64,000 nucleotides of DNA from Ryuthela nishihirai (lineage: Eukaryota > Arthropoda > Arachnida > Araneae > Heptathelidae): NCBI GenBank assembly GCA_038380435.1, contig JAWZYU010000025.1, positions 46,570,691 to 46,634,690 of the forward strand, given 5' to 3'. Positions 1-11,182 of this stretch are shown one piece after another. How positions within the stretch are numbered: position 1 is the first letter of the stretch; each line of letters begins with the position of its first letter. Under the pieces are notes generated by a model, which was not told the DNA's origin, made no database searches, and was given only the letters and a program-made list of their open reading frames with translations. The translations under genes were made by a program, and so were the position numbers.

Positions 1-1428
1 TAGATGCATTACTGGCTTTAATGATGGCCCACATTCTGAAGTCACTTTGGCTATCTCTAAATTAAAACTGCATAAATCCCTAGGGATGGATGAAATCACC
101 ACAGAAATGCTTAAAGCTGGGAACATTTGTGTTGTCACATGGCTGATTGAAATTTTGAATATTTTTATGATAAAGGTGTTGTTCCTAAGGATTTTACTAG
201 AGCTATTATTCTCCCAATTTTTAAAAAAAGGTGTTTGAAGTTCTTGTGATAATTATAGGGGAATTAGTTTACTTTCTGTTCCAGGTAAAGTTCTTTGCAT
301 GATTACACTCAATAGAATTAAGAATTTGGTTGATGGACAATTGCACGATGAACAATGTAGATTCAGAAGTGGTAAGGGATGTATTGATCAAATATTTTCA
401 CTTAGGCAGATTCTTGAGAAATGTTGCAGATTCTCCAGAAACCTGTGAGAATACCTGATAGTGTAATTAAAGCTCTCTAGAATAACACTGAGTTGTGTGT
501 GACAGTTGGTATGTCTTTCAGCGATTGGTTTACATTGCTAGTGGAGTTAGACAAGGGTGCATTTTGTTTCCTTTTCTGTTTTGTTTCGTTATTAATTATG
601 TAATGCAAAATATTTCGCAAGGAAAATATTTTGGCTTAAATGGTCTAGAGATTTCAAAGTTTCTGATTTAGATTATGCAGATGATTTGGTCCTGTTGGCT
701 AATGATGTTGATGAGATGAATTCTTTCATTAGGGCTGTTCATGAGAATGGTAATAAAGTAGATTTGGTGATAAACAGAGAAAAAACTAAAATGATGAAAA
801 TTGGTCAGGCAGATAGTGCTTCAATTGCTTTAAATGGCTGCACTGTTGAGCAAGTGTCTCAGTTTAATTATCTTGGGAGCTATGTAACAGATAGTGGTGA
901 GGTGAATAGTAGAATAGGAGATTGCTGCTGGGACTTTTAAGAATCTACGGAGAGTGTGGAAAAACAGACATGTACACCTAAAGACTAAAATTAGGCTGTA
1001 TAATAGTTTGATTCTTTCTAAGGTTAGTTATGGTAGCAAAATATGAACTCTTTGTAAGCAGCATAACAAGAAAATTGATGCTTTTGATTCTAGATGCTTA
1101 TTCAGTACCTTGGGCATTAGGTGGTTTGACTTTATAGTAATGATGAGTTAGGAGTCATCAGCCTTCTTTGAGCAGCATATTGTGCAGAGAGAGACTGCAT
1201 TGGTTTGGCCATGTTGCCCATATCCATAGCTGCAGATTAGGAAACAGGATTATGAACAGTGTGCCTATGGGTTTCAGAAAAAGGGGGAGACCTAGGAAGC
1301 GACGGGCTGACAATGTCAAACAGGACCTTGCTAGAATTGGCCTAGAGTGGACAAATGCAGCTGCAGTAGCTCAGAATAGACGTCTGGAGAGAAAAATTAT
1401 GCAGTCTAGTTGGACCTCCATAGCACTG
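1..1428 (+). pseudogene. RTE-like LINE copy A (reverse transcriptase and C-terminal part, decayed)
   Basis: This is a non-LTR retrotransposon remnant whose 5' part lies outside the window. Reverse-transcriptase pieces occur in three frames: a finger segment ending in PGVDE-like residues near 47-238, the YADD-box region and the stretch after it near 670-940, and the C-terminal WFGHV / KRGRPR-type segment near 1168-1420. It is broken by many stops and frameshifts, so it is dead. The 3' end stops at the tail motif reading 'gacctccatag', shared with all other LINE copies here. It abuts a Tc1/mariner relic, so it probably inserted into that element. Assignment to the RTE clade rests on the endonuclease/RT style and about 3.7-kb unit length seen in the fuller copies B and C. 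Confidence 0.85.
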
Positions 1429-1985
1429 CCTGCCTGGTCTCTTCCATGGTACTCTGTTCCAGACATCCATGGCATGCAGTTCCCTTCAGAGTGTTCGTTT
1501 GGAAACAGCTTGTTGTAGGCCTGCATTGACTGACTGGAGCAAATCCTGCCTCATTGCAAAGTGGTTTGCCCCAACAGTGCATGACAGACTGCGACAGTCC
1601 CTATTGGTGAGCAATTGTTTTTGCTGCAGTTCTTTCTGGTGATGATTAGCAGTGAATTCCGATGTATGCCACTGCTGGAAGACTCTTTGGACAGTATGTT
1701 TCGACACACCTGCAAAGGAAGCAACTTCTTGTACACTATGCTCTTTGGCTCAGCCAAATGCAATAACACCTTTTTGCCACTCATTCACACGACCCATGTT
1801 TCACGGAGCGCCTAATACACAAGTGGCACACCACTTCTTGCCACTGTATGAACTCCGTAGCACATAGCACAGCTATTTGTAGGATGCATTTATTACTGGT
1901 GCGCCCTCTGTTACTGTCGAATGGATGTTAAGGCAGGACGTTAAGGCAGAATGGACGTTAAGATGTTACGACTCTTACGGCAGGA
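1429..1985 (-). pseudogene. Tc1/mariner transposase N-terminal relic
   Basis: On the minus strand a helix-turn-helix-like region can be read from about 1810 down to 1430, including 'VASFAGVSKHTVQRVFQQW' followed by 'LLQSVNAGLQQAVSKRTL' and 'RELHAMDVWNRVPWKRP'. This is the usual start of a Tc1/mariner transposase: two HTH units before the catalytic domain. Frameshifts break it, and the catalytic part is missing because LINE A occupies the position where it should continue. The region 1810-1985 would hold the 5' untranslated part and terminal repeat, but I could not fix the terminus. It is non-functional. The family assignment is from motif recognition only. Confidence 0.65.
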
Positions 1986-1989
1986 GATG

Positions 1990-2785
1990 ATTAATTTTTT
2001 GTCCGGTGAGCTTATGTATGTATGCTTTACTTAGGCTTAAAGTTTACCTATCATCAAAAGTCGAATAATATGCATGAGTAAAAAAAGTTAGATAAAATTA
2101 AATAAATGAAAGATTTAAGCAAAAATAGAAATATTACGAATTATTTATATTAGAATAATAAAATAATACAGAAAAAATGGGGAAATATATATATATATTT
2201 GAAATTTTACTAAAGATATAGTGGATAAAACACAGTAAATATTTGCAATGTTTAAAAAATATTTAAAAATTTAACCTACAGTTTTTTTCTTTGTATTTCT
2301 ACCATTTTATTAAGCACAATTAAATGCTCTTTCTTTTGGTATATTACATGACATATTTCCATTCATTAGTTACTTCAGGATGAGGTTCTAAAGCTGTTCA
2401 TTTTATTTTTTGAAAACATTTTAAAAGAAATCTGGCTACCACGATGAGTTCAGTTTCATAAAACTGACACTGTGGGGGTTAATTAGGATTAAAAAAAATT
2501 ATGGAAATAGAAAAAAAAAAGATAAGTAAGATTTAATAAACATATTTGAAGAAAATTGCAGGTTTCACTGCATTTTTTCATTTTAAATTCAGTAAATATT
2601 AAAAACAATTTTGCCTATTTTCCGAAGTTGACCTTAACATATATCGTTCATAATATTCTCGTTATTTAAATCTTTCATTTATTTAACTTTTTTTCAAAAT
2701 TATTCGGTCATTTATTCATACAATGTACAAAATGGCAATTTTTTCTAATCAGCAAACTCTAAGACTAAAGTAGTAGTGTTATAAA
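1990..2785. other. AT-rich stretch without recognised gene
   Basis: No open frame, splice-bounded exon or repeat could be supported. A short word around 'aaataaatgaaagattta' near 2098-2118 recurs inverted near 2660-2690, so a decayed inverted-repeat element is possible but not shown. Confidence 0.5.
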
Positions 2786-2883
2786 AATTTACAAATAATT
2801 ATTATTAAACTCAACTCATTAAGTACCCACTAATAATTTCCACTCTGTAAATTGATTCAAATATTTAGAGGAAAAATTGTCTT

Positions 2884-2958
2884 GAGCCGGGTGGGATACA
2901 AACCCATGACTTCCTGATAACATGTCAGGTGCTCTGGACCACTGAGCTACCGGCCGTC
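2884..2958 (-). repeat. SINE-C tRNA-like head (left palindrome arm)
   Basis: Read on the minus strand this has an A-box-like 'TAGCTCAGTGG', an anticodon-arm-like stem CCTGA/TCAGG and a B-box-like 'GGGTTTGTATCC'. The anticodon loop lacks the expected U33, so a working tRNA is unlikely. The stem sequences resemble tRNA-Asn, which is inference. Related copies lie at 3313-3388 and 50275-50345. Confidence 0.7.
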
Positions 2959-3312
2959 GATCAAGATCTCTAACTGATATTATGAACATTCTCAATCTAC
3001 TTCCCTAGTATGTAGGGGGTGTTCAGGCAATCCCACCTCAAGCGGTTTTTTAATGCCTTTTCTTAGATGGAATGCATGTCTTATGAGTATGCACAATCTA
3101 CAAATAATTATTATTAAACTCAACTCATTAAGTATCCACTAATAATTTCCACTCTGTAAATTGATTCAGATATATGTAGATTGCATACTCGTAAGACATG
3201 CATTCCATCTAAGGCATTAAAAAGCCGCCTGAAGCGGGATTGCCTGAACACTCCCTACATACTAGGAAAGTAGGTTGAGAATGTTCATTTCAGTTAGAGG
3301 AGATCTTGATCG

Positions 3313-3388
3313 GCAGCCGGTAGCTCAGTGGTCCACAGCACCTGATATGTTATCAGGAGGTCGTGGGTTTGTAACCCACCTGGCTCAA
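3313..3388 (+). repeat. SINE-C tRNA-like head (right palindrome arm)
   Basis: This is the inverted partner of 2884-2958, with 'TAGCTCAGTGG' and 'GTGGGTTTGTAACCC'. The B-box is altered relative to the consensus GGTTCGANTCC, and the anticodon arm is imperfect. It is a SINE head rather than a tRNA gene. Confidence 0.7.
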
Positions 3389-3479
3389 GACAATTTTTCC
3401 TCTATATATCTGAATCAATTTACAGAGTGGAAATTATTAGTGGATATTAAAATTTATTTTGCTTTAAAAACAAGATAAT

Positions 3480-4480
3480 TTAAATAAAAACTCAAATATA
3501 TATACAAAATTAACACTGGATAAAGAGTTGTGAAGAAATTAAATAAAAAAAATTCAAAGCAAATGTAGATTATTTTAACTTCAGAAATTTGAGATCGAAC
3601 CCTTCGAGATCAATTTGCATTATATACTGACTACTATGAAAAATTTAAACTTTACAAAAACAGCAAAAAGTTGACTTAAAAATTACTATGTTAGTTTATC
3701 AAATTATTTCACAGTTTAGTTAAAAATTGTACTGAACATAGTCCTATCATTTAAAAATTATATATTTTTTTTGTTATAATGTACTATTACCATACCATTT
3801 TAAACCTGATATGCTTAACGATTTTATTTTGTCAAGTTCCAAATAATTATTCTTTGTCATTGCAGTATATATCTGAGAAGCAATATAATTAATTCCAGAA
3901 GTAATGAAATGGATATCAGCCACCTGAATCTGCAAAAAGTCACAACTGATCTGAATCAGCATCAGAGTCAATGAAATAGTTTACAAGAAACTCATGATTT
4001 TCCCATTCAACTTGAAAATATTCATTAGAGTATTTTGTGAACACTTATTTATCCTTCATAAACTATATTTCATGAACAAAATGCAAAAAAAAAAACCACT
4101 TCGATACTTTCTGAATACAGTATAAATACCTATCTGTACAGCATAAGAAGTGCACTAAAAGTTTCAAAATGAAACCAGATGCTTGTTTGCCGGTCAATAT
4201 CATACTATTATAGCTTTGCCAATCTCACAATCAAAGAAATATAAAATTTTCTCTTCATATTCCTTTTGCAATGTTCAATAACACAGAGCAACAAATTTTC
4301 ATAAAAAGCATCCTCTGAGATAAAAATAGCCATTTCTTAAAAGATTTCAAGGTGCTGAACATGAATATGACAATGAAAATGCAAAATTGGTTATGATTTC
4401 TGAGAAATCCGCAATAGTTTCTTATATAATAGAGTAATACATACATATGGTATGTATTGGTAAAACTCCTCTTCTATTTC
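3480..4480. other. AT-rich intronic DNA, nothing recognised
   Basis: Only short open frames are present and none is flanked by splice signals or matches a family I know. No inverted repeats of useful length were noticed. Confidence 0.5.
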
Positions 4481-6105
4481 TGATGCAGCTTTGCCAGTCG
4501 CTTGTACAGCTGCTCAGGATCATCTCTGGTGAGCATCCAACAGCAGTCAGCCAACATTGAAGTGGACCAGTTTCCTGGTATCATTTCTCCATCATTGCAA
4601 TGTCCTGGTGAAAAAGTTCGCTGTGCTCATCACTAACCATGCTGCAATTGTTGTGGAAGAAATCTTAGTGGGAATGGATAAGTGGATCTTTAAGGACATT
4701 TTGCAGCCAAGTTTGTGATACAGAGACATGTCCTTAACCAGTTTCTTGTAGTTGTCTGCCCTGACATTCCCGAGGAATTTAGTTGACACCAGACGAAATG
4801 CGTCCCAAGCATTTGTCAAACATCTGGTCTTTGAACAGCTTGCAGATCTGAGGACCCACAAAAATTCCCTCTTTAATTTTCGCTTTGCTGAGTCAAGAGA
4901 ATTTGTCAGTCAAGTACTTGAAAGCTGATGCAGTCCATGGCTTTTACGAAGTTTTCATCACCCCGAGTTTGATGTGTAGGGATGGTAGCAGGATTTTGTG
5001 CGTTTCTGTCAGTGTTGGGTGTTCCACATTCTTCTCTCCGACCTTCAGAGATTTCCTCTGAGGCCAGTTTTGCTTCACGTAGTGCAAAGTCTTTGCTCGG
5101 CTGTTCCATTCACATAAGAAACAGGAGTACTTTGTATATCCCAGCTGCAGACCCATCAACAGAGCCACTACCTTAAAGTCACAACAGAGATGCCAGCCAT
5201 ACTTGCTGCTTGAAGACAGTTCAACAGCTGTTTTAGGTTGTTGTTAGTTTTTTTCATGTAGACAGCATGTCCGACCGGAATGAATGGAGTCGATTTCCAT
5301 TATGCCTTGAGACTCAATTTCGAGGAGTCTATGAATAGTCGCCATTCTTGACGGTCATGTTTAATTCCAAGGGCATTAATCAGGCTATCTACATCGGAGC
5401 AAAACACAAGGTCATCTTCTTTTCTAAAGTAAGGTGCAAACTGCTCATGATGAGTTCGAAATGAAGTCACTTGGACATTTTCCTTGAGAAGCTTTCATTG
5501 TTTAAGTCTTGATCCAAGTAACTCTGCTTTGACCTTGGACAACTCCAGATCGCAAACAAGATTGTTCATTTCTTCTTCAGTGAGAATGATGCACTGTGGC
5601 AGACATATGGATCATCATTAGACAGCGAAGGCTGCGGAGAATCCAACGTCGCTTCACTTCTCTCCTCATTGTCTGAATCAATGGAAAATTCTTTTCGAGG
5701 TTCGGAAACGGGAAGGCTTTCACCGTGCGGAACTGGTTGGAAAGCAGATTGTATATTTGGGTATGCTATTATCCACTTCTTTTTCCTTGTGATGCCTCCA
5801 GAAACAGGTGGAACCATGCAGAAGTAGCAGTCATTTGCTCGAGTGCTTGGCTCTCTCCAAATCATAGGAACAGCAAAAGGTGTTGCTACGTTTTCACCTT
5901 TCAGCCACTTCGGAAGATTTCTTGCACATATAGTGCAACATATGTGTGGGGCCCAGGCCTTGACCTGGTCCCCGATCTTGCAATCCAAAATAAAACTCAT
6001 ATGTCACTTTCATTATTGGAATGATGGGCCTTTTCTGCCTTGCAAACGTCACTTCTCACAAATGTAACAAAATGTATCTGCACTACAAACACAGTTACAA
6101 GGCAT
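4480..6105 (-). pseudogene. Relic of the cc8L18.2-like, transposon-associated cysteine-rich protein family
   Basis: The probable start codon is at 6105-6103, followed by a cysteine-rich opening with CNCVCSADTFCYICEK. After a frameshift the family core follows at 6000-5566: 'KIGDQVKAWAPHICC', 'PFAVPMIWREPS', 'DCYFC' and 'AYPNIQSAFQPVPHGESLPV'. Further frames carry 'LGYTKYSCFLCEWNSRA' (near 5140), 'KILLPSLHIKLGVMK' (near 4990) and, near 4600, 'DEHSELFHQDI'. These blocks appear in the order known for a family often annotated as cc8L18.2-like, found in many invertebrates and fish in many copies. Its function is unknown; the conserved Cys pairs suggest zinc binding. At least five stops or frameshifts make it dead. 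There is no sign of introns, so it behaves like a single-exon mobile sequence. Confidence 0.75.
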
Positions 6106-7190
6106 CACTACTGCTGAATTAAAACTCCAAGGATCACTTGTACTTGTGACTCAGGGGCAAATGGGAGTCGCTGAAAAGATTTGCTCACCCTACAAGACAT
6201 CATTTACAACTAATGATTGCATCATCTTTTGTCCGCAAGACAATGGTACAGTACCTCCTGGGTTGTGTGTATGGCGGGCTGATGCAATACAACACAATAT
6301 GTTCAATCTAGAGTTTAAAATACAGCATTGCAAAATGTGTGTACTCAATGTGGACTGTCATTTGTACATGACCATCTCTGTCTCTCCAAAACAAGAGCCA
6401 ATCGACAAATTTCATTGTCATTTTTGTGTTCAGCACCTTGAAATTAGTAAAGATTGGCTATTTTCATTTCAAAGCCTTTTTGTGTGTTGCTCAGTGTAAT
6501 AGATAAAAATAATTTAGAAACATTAAAATAGTTTGAAAATAGTTAGCAAAATATATGAAAACGAAGCAAAAACGTATTATATGTCTATATTTTCATGCAA
6601 ATCACTGAAATCCTCCAAACAAAATATGTTCTCTTGGTATCTGACTTCATTTTATTGAGAACATAAAATATGGTCTGATCTTTAGTAAACAACTCAACTT
6701 GCTGGAGCTCTCTGTCAGCTAGTGGGAGATTGGTAGAAGTGAGTGTAAACTCAGCCAGCAGGAATCCAGTCTCCTACAGTGTGCTAATGGCAGTTTGGGC
6801 AAGAGAAAAAGCTTTTTATTTTATGATACATTAAGCTGAGGAATAAAATGGGGGGGGGGGGGAAGAATAAACTGACATTTTTTAGGAGCTCTGAAATTCC
6901 CATTATATATATATATAAAAGTTAGTTTAAACTTTAGTTTTTTAAATTTAAATCTTTTAATGGTACTAATGAGAGTTTATAGTTCATGGCCATATATGTT
7001 GGCTATGTGAACTGATTTTTGAGGTCATGGCAGTATAAACATTAAAAGTAGTCCCCTTTTCTTCTTTTTAAGGAATATTATATCCTTGTAAGAAAAATTG
7101 TTCTTTTTGAATTGTAACACACAATTGAAATTTTAGGATAAGCATATTATTACAATTTTTTCTATACTTTTTCTACATTTTCTACATATA
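6106..7190. other. No gene; low-complexity tracts
   Basis: An open frame at 6146-6499 runs opposite to the upstream side of the pseudogene and shows no known domain. A 12-base G run sits near 6850 and an AT dinucleotide run near 6907. Nothing else could be supported. Confidence 0.45.
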
Positions 7191-7192
7191 TA

Positions 7193-7286
7193 CAGGGTGA
7201 TTCAACAAAACTTATCGTTCAAATTTCGTGGGGAGGTAGGGAATACGTCAGGAAACCGATTTCACATAGGAAAGTATGTCCGCAAA
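7193..7286 (+). repeat. Left terminal inverted repeat of the rosa-type element
   Basis: This 94-bp arm matches the reverse complement of 8572-8662 almost base for base; it has three extra bases near 7206. It is unusually long for a mariner (commonly about 30 bp), but long repeats are known in some lineages. Confidence 0.92.
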
Positions 7287-7391
7287 TGAACGCATGCGTA
7301 TGTAGAGGGCGCTGTGTGTACCCAACCAGTGTACAGCTCGCCCGACCACTTCCGTTGTCATCAGTGTACGAGCTGACTTACTAGTGATAAG

Positions 7392-8468
7392 ATGAATCGT
7401 TTTACGCATCAAGAGCTAGCAGATATGCATCTCGCATATGGGGCAGCTGGCGAAAGCGGCCGCCGAGCTAGGCAAGTTTACGAAGACCGATACCCCAACA
7501 GAAGTATACCGCAGCATCAAATGTTTGCACGTGTGCATCGCAATCTGCGCGAACGTGGTTCACTGCGCAGCAACATGCAGGATACAGGGAGAAGACGACT
7601 GACGCGGACTGTCAACGTCGCAGAACAAGTCCTACAGTCCATCGAAGATAATCCGAATACCAGCACACGAGCTATTGCTCAGCAGCTTGGGATCTCTCAG
7701 TCAGCAGTGTGGCGGATACTGCACGAGGAACGTGTGCATCCTTACCATCTGCAAAGGGTGCAGTTACTGCATCCTGACGATTATCCGAAGCGTGTAGAAT
7801 TTGCACAATGGTTCATGCAGAAAGGTGCCGTGGACCCCAGTTTTCCAGCTTCTGTCCTTTTTACAGATGAAGTTTCATTCACTCGTGAAGGTGTGTTCAA
7901 TACACACAATTCACATGTGTGGGCTTACGACAACCCGCATGGCACGAGAAGTCACGCTACGCAACATCGTTTTGCTGTAAATGTGTGGGCTGGAATCATT
8001 GGTGACTGTTTGTTGGGACCTTACTTGCTAACGCCCCGATTGGACGGCGGGAAATACCTAATATTTCTCGAGACAGTGTTACCGACTTTTCTGGGCGCTG
8101 TTCCTGCGCATATCCGCCGAGATATGTGGTATCAACATGACGGGGCTCCAGCCCATAGCACAATTGTAGCGTATGATTACCTGAATCGAACATTCGGAGC
8201 TCGATGGATCGGTAGAGGTGGACCGATCGCTTGGCCACCCAGGTCACCTGATTTATCGCCCATGGATTTCTTTTTGTGGGGGGCCATGAAAGACCACGTG
8301 TACGAGACCCCCGTCGACAGTGAAATGGACCTTGTTGCACGAATAGTGGCCGCCGCAGGCATTGTCCGTGATATGCCAGGCGTTTTTGAAAATGTTCAGT
8401 GGTCAATGCAATGGCGCTGTGAATCCTGTGTCCGTGTAAATGGTCGCAATTCTGAGCACCTACTGTGA
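7392..8468 (+). CDS. Rosa/mariner-type transposase, intact, 358 aa
   Basis: The enzyme would cut and paste its element at TA sites in the nucleus. Residues 1-60 form a DUF4817-type helical region ('RYPNRSIP', 'VHRNLRERGSLR'). Residues 77-120 form a second helix-turn-helix ('AIAQQLGISQSAVWRILHEE'). The DDE/D domain follows, with D159 in 'LFTDEVSF', D250 in 'YQHDGAPAH' and D292 in 'SPMDFFLWG'. Exactly 41 residues lie between D250 and D292, the DD41D spacing described for the rosa lineage. The C-terminus ends 'VNGRNSEHLL', as expected for a complete protein. The first ATG lies about 105 bp inside the left inverted repeat, with no in-frame alternative needed. Length and all catalytic residues are normal, so activity is possible; expression is unknown. 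Confidence 0.93.
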   Translation: MNRFTHQELADMHLAYGAAGESGRRARQVYEDRYPNRSIPQHQMFARVHRNLRERGSLRSNMQDTGRRRLTRTVNVAEQVLQSIEDNPNTSTRAIAQQLGISQSAVWRILHEERVHPYHLQRVQLLHPDDYPKRVEFAQWFMQKGAVDPSFPASVLFTDEVSFTREGVFNTHNSHVWAYDNPHGTRSHATQHRFAVNVWAGIIGDCLLGPYLLTPRLDGGKYLIFLETVLPTFLGAVPAHIRRDMWYQHDGAPAHSTIVAYDYLNRTFGARWIGRGGPIAWPPRSPDLSPMDFFLWGAMKDHVYETPVDSEMDLVARIVAAAGIVRDMPGVFENVQWSMQWRCESCVRVNGRNSEHLL

Positions 8469-8571
8469 ACCTGTACTTTACCTTGTTGGAATAAAAGTCA
8501 CATTCGTTACCACTTAACTATATGTTTCCTTGTGTTCACTTTACTTGTCCATTTTGTTCATATAGATGACG

Positions 8572-8662
8572 TTTGCGGACATACTTTCCTATGTGAAATC
8601 GGTTTCCTGACGTATTCCCTACCTCCCCACGAAATTTGAACGATAAGTTTTGAATCACCCTG
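8572..8662 (-). repeat. Right terminal inverted repeat of the rosa-type element
   Basis: This 91-bp arm is the inverted partner of 7193-7286. The sequence between the stop codon and this arm is about 100 bp and contains an AATAAA at 8490, a plausible polyadenylation signal for the transposase transcript. Confidence 0.9.
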
Positions 8663-8664
8663 TA

Positions 8665-10550
8665 TAATTCAACTATTTAATAAAATAAAAGATGCAACTT
8701 TCATACACTTTACATATATATAATACAATTCATGGTTTTATTATCATTATATAAAGTATTTGCTTCTGTGTGCAGTGGTAACAGATGTAAAAAGAGGTGC
8801 CCTAGGAAGGAAATCAAATAACTTTAGTTTTGCCATTACTTGAATACATTCCAATGCTATTGAAAAAAAAAATATTTTCTCTCTCATTACATTTTACTTC
8901 TAGCCAAGAAAATATCTTAACCTATCATTTACAGTGATACCCAAAGAAAAAGATACTAAAGAAAAAAATAAGGAAATTAAAAAAAATCAGAATGAAGCAG
9001 TCTGAAAGTGCTAAGAAATTAGAGTGTTAGAATTGGTTCTTGTGAATTAAGACACTGGGGATGTGGACTTTGCTATCTACTCTTATGGGAGAGTCTTGTC
9101 AATATCATTGCAAAGTGTGGTCACCTGAATCATCCTGTATAATACTTGTCTTTATAATGCAGTTGCTTTAATTGTAACAATTAATGGTTATCCCAAATGT
9201 TGATTGTTTACATTCATATTAGGAATAATTCTGTTAGACTGACCCTCTTTACAGAGATATTATATGATACTGTTTCACATCTGACAGAAGAAATTACTAA
9301 TTACAATAATTTTTAATGCATGCAGGAGAAATTTCACAAATAGGAATCTAACATTAGCTTTAATTTACTCCCAAATGATAATTGGCCTTATAGAGCTTAT
9401 ATTTATGCCCCCACATTTATGAATTCTGCCTAGAACTTGTGTTAGTTTATGGTTCATTTTTATGCCATAACTTTTGATTACAGAGATATTTTAATTGTTT
9501 CAATATTTAAAATCTGCATACAGTGGCCAATAAATTGATATATATATATATTGATATAAAAATATCTTAATATTGCACAATGATACCCATAAACTAAAAC
9601 TTGCATCTTACATAAGAGTGTTGCATGACTTTTGAACACCTCTGCATTTTGAAACTAACTTTTACATTAAACTTTTGTTAAAATAGTCTAAAAGTTAAAA
9701 CAATTAGTGTACAAACTCTAATCCAGAGATTTATAAAACAATTACAAAAAAGATAATTATTATTTCAATGGGGGAAGGACTATTTTGCATAAGGCAGAAA
9801 TGTAACTCATCAGAGACTGTTAGTTTACAGCTACAAAAAATGAATCATAAGATTAGCAAATATTAACAAAATTTATCTATTAGTAATTTCCTCATTAAAA
9901 TTTGACGAATTCTTGAAATGCAGAAAAAAGTGGGTTTAAATTAAAACATAGGTTCCATCAGAGATATTCTATTTTTTAATACAACATAGGTTGGCACAGG
10001 GGAAATAGGAGATTTTTGTACTAGGTATATTACAGGGGTAATTACATGAAAAATTTCAATCAAATAGAAAAATGGAGGGAAAAAATGATTTGAGATTCCA
10101 AATTGTGTTCTGTTATAGGTAGGAATTTGAATTTTTAACGCAACATGGAGTAGCACAAGGTAAACTGCCTGCATACGAAATTTGAGATTGGTAGTCAAAG
10201 CATTTGCAATTTTTTTGGGGGGAAAGGAGGCAATTTGTGAAATAAAAAACTTTCAACAGTTTGTGCGTTACAATTTTGTGAACAGTTATGTTAGCATGTT
10301 GTAAAAGTAACACATGCACTTTTGCTGATACAATGGATGCCCAAGTGCCCAACCACATAGACACAATGATTATTCATCTGGATTGTACATCACAGGAATG
10401 TTTAATATTTACTTTCATTTTCCCTTCCAAATGTGAACATTCACTGAGTTTCTAATTTTTTGAAATGTGTTAAATGCACACAGGCTCCAAAAATAATACC
10501 TATTTCAGGAATATTTTGTACAATTATTTTAACATATATATAAAAAAGGA
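8665..10550. other. AT-rich intronic DNA, nothing recognised
   Basis: No exon, transposase motif, tRNA-like box or long inverted repeat was found. Two short similar words ('ttaatacaacata' near 9977 and 'ttaacgcaacatgg' near 10134, each next to 'ggaatttgaa/gagatattc'-like sequence) suggest an old local duplication. Confidence 0.45.
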
Positions 10551-10554
10551 AAAT

Positions 10555-10711
10555 AGTACATTGTTAATTTCTTCTGCATTGACATATACTGGAATATCTG
10601 CATCTCGCCCTTGTGCTGAAGTTGATGCCAAGTCTCTAGTCTCCATGGTATCTAGATCTGTTTCTAAATAGACACTCTGCTGCTTTTTGCGCAATGGAAG
10701 TGGTGCTGACC
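10555..10711 (-). CDS. Host gene exon 6 (acidic, low-complexity segment)
   Basis: The acceptor reads 'ctgtaacag' and the exon begins at 10711. Two bases complete the split codon left by the exon at 22761-22578, giving Gly, and the frame then reads SAPLPLRKKQQSVYLETDLD, continuing with TMETRDLASTSAQGRDADIP and VYVNAEEIN. The segment is not coiled coil; it is polar and acidic with a basic RKK patch, like a linker. The donor is uncertain: GT occurs after 'ttcca' (near 10596) and after 'acaat' (near 10558). A downstream exon must lie beyond or be unrecognised, because no in-frame stop with a poly(A) signal closes it convincingly. Confidence 0.6.
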
Positions 10712-10764
10712 CTGTTACAGAATGCAGTAATTTATATAACAAAATGAGTTTCAAATACAATTAT

Positions 10765-11180
10765 TCAAAAACAAATCACTAACTGAGCATATTAGTATCA
10801 TTAAAATATATTACTTTCAGAACTCTTGACACATTATATATCTTATTTTTAATATAAAATTTATTTTTTATTTAAATAGTATTATTTTATTTATGACAAG
10901 TGTTACTGGCAACTAAATCAATTCCATTTCCATTCATCTGGCGTACACATCAGTAAGAAAATCATAAGGTTATAGGACTAAAACAGACATAGAAAAAGTA
11001 CTACCTATGGCACAATGTAATCTGACTTCAAAGGATATTTTTAAGCATTAATAATTGTTCCATAACTAATTTGTATTTTTCTAACTAATATTTATTCCTT
11101 GTTGGAATCTGAGTTTTCAGTTCAACAGTGTCTTTACTACATATCTTTCAGTCTCTTATTTTGACTGTTCATAATTTCAA
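10765..11180. other. AT-rich spacer, nothing recognised
   Basis: No features seen between the host exon and the pogo-like element. Confidence 0.45.
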
Positions 11181-11182
11181 AT

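Larger units (their letters stand above)
2823..3450. repeat. Large palindrome: two inverted tRNA-like SINE-C units
   Basis: The left arm (about 2823-3102) and right arm (about 3175-3450) are inverted copies of each other, roughly 278 bp each, with a 72-nt loop. Each arm carries a tRNA-like block, then 'tcaagacaatttttcctct', and a shared non-tRNA segment with 'atgcattccatctaa'. The loop (3103-3168) contains a second, direct copy of the sequence at 2791-2858. The arrangement is either a tail-to-tail SINE pair or a foldback element. Arms differ by scattered substitutions, so the structure is not very recent. Confidence 0.85.
7193..8662 (+). mobile_element. Complete rosa-type (DD41D) mariner element
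   Basis: This is a 1470-bp DNA transposon bounded by near-perfect inverted repeats and by TA on both sides (7191-7192 and 8663-8664), the target duplication of the IS630/Tc1/mariner superfamily. Both ends begin CAGGGTGATTCAA. It holds one uninterrupted transposase frame (7392-8468). The two repeats differ by one 3-nt indel and little else, and the gene has no stop, so the insertion looks young. Its GC content is visibly higher than the surrounding DNA, which fits recent arrival. All other DNA transposons in the window are broken. Confidence 0.92.

Noticed and set aside
2041..2770. Inverted-repeat element with AAATAAATGAAAGATTTA-like ends
   Set aside because: Only about 20 bases match well between the two sides, too little in such AT-rich DNA.
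6146..6499. 117-aa open frame upstream of the cc8L18.2-like relic
   Set aside because: No domain, no splice signals, and cysteine-rich by composition only.
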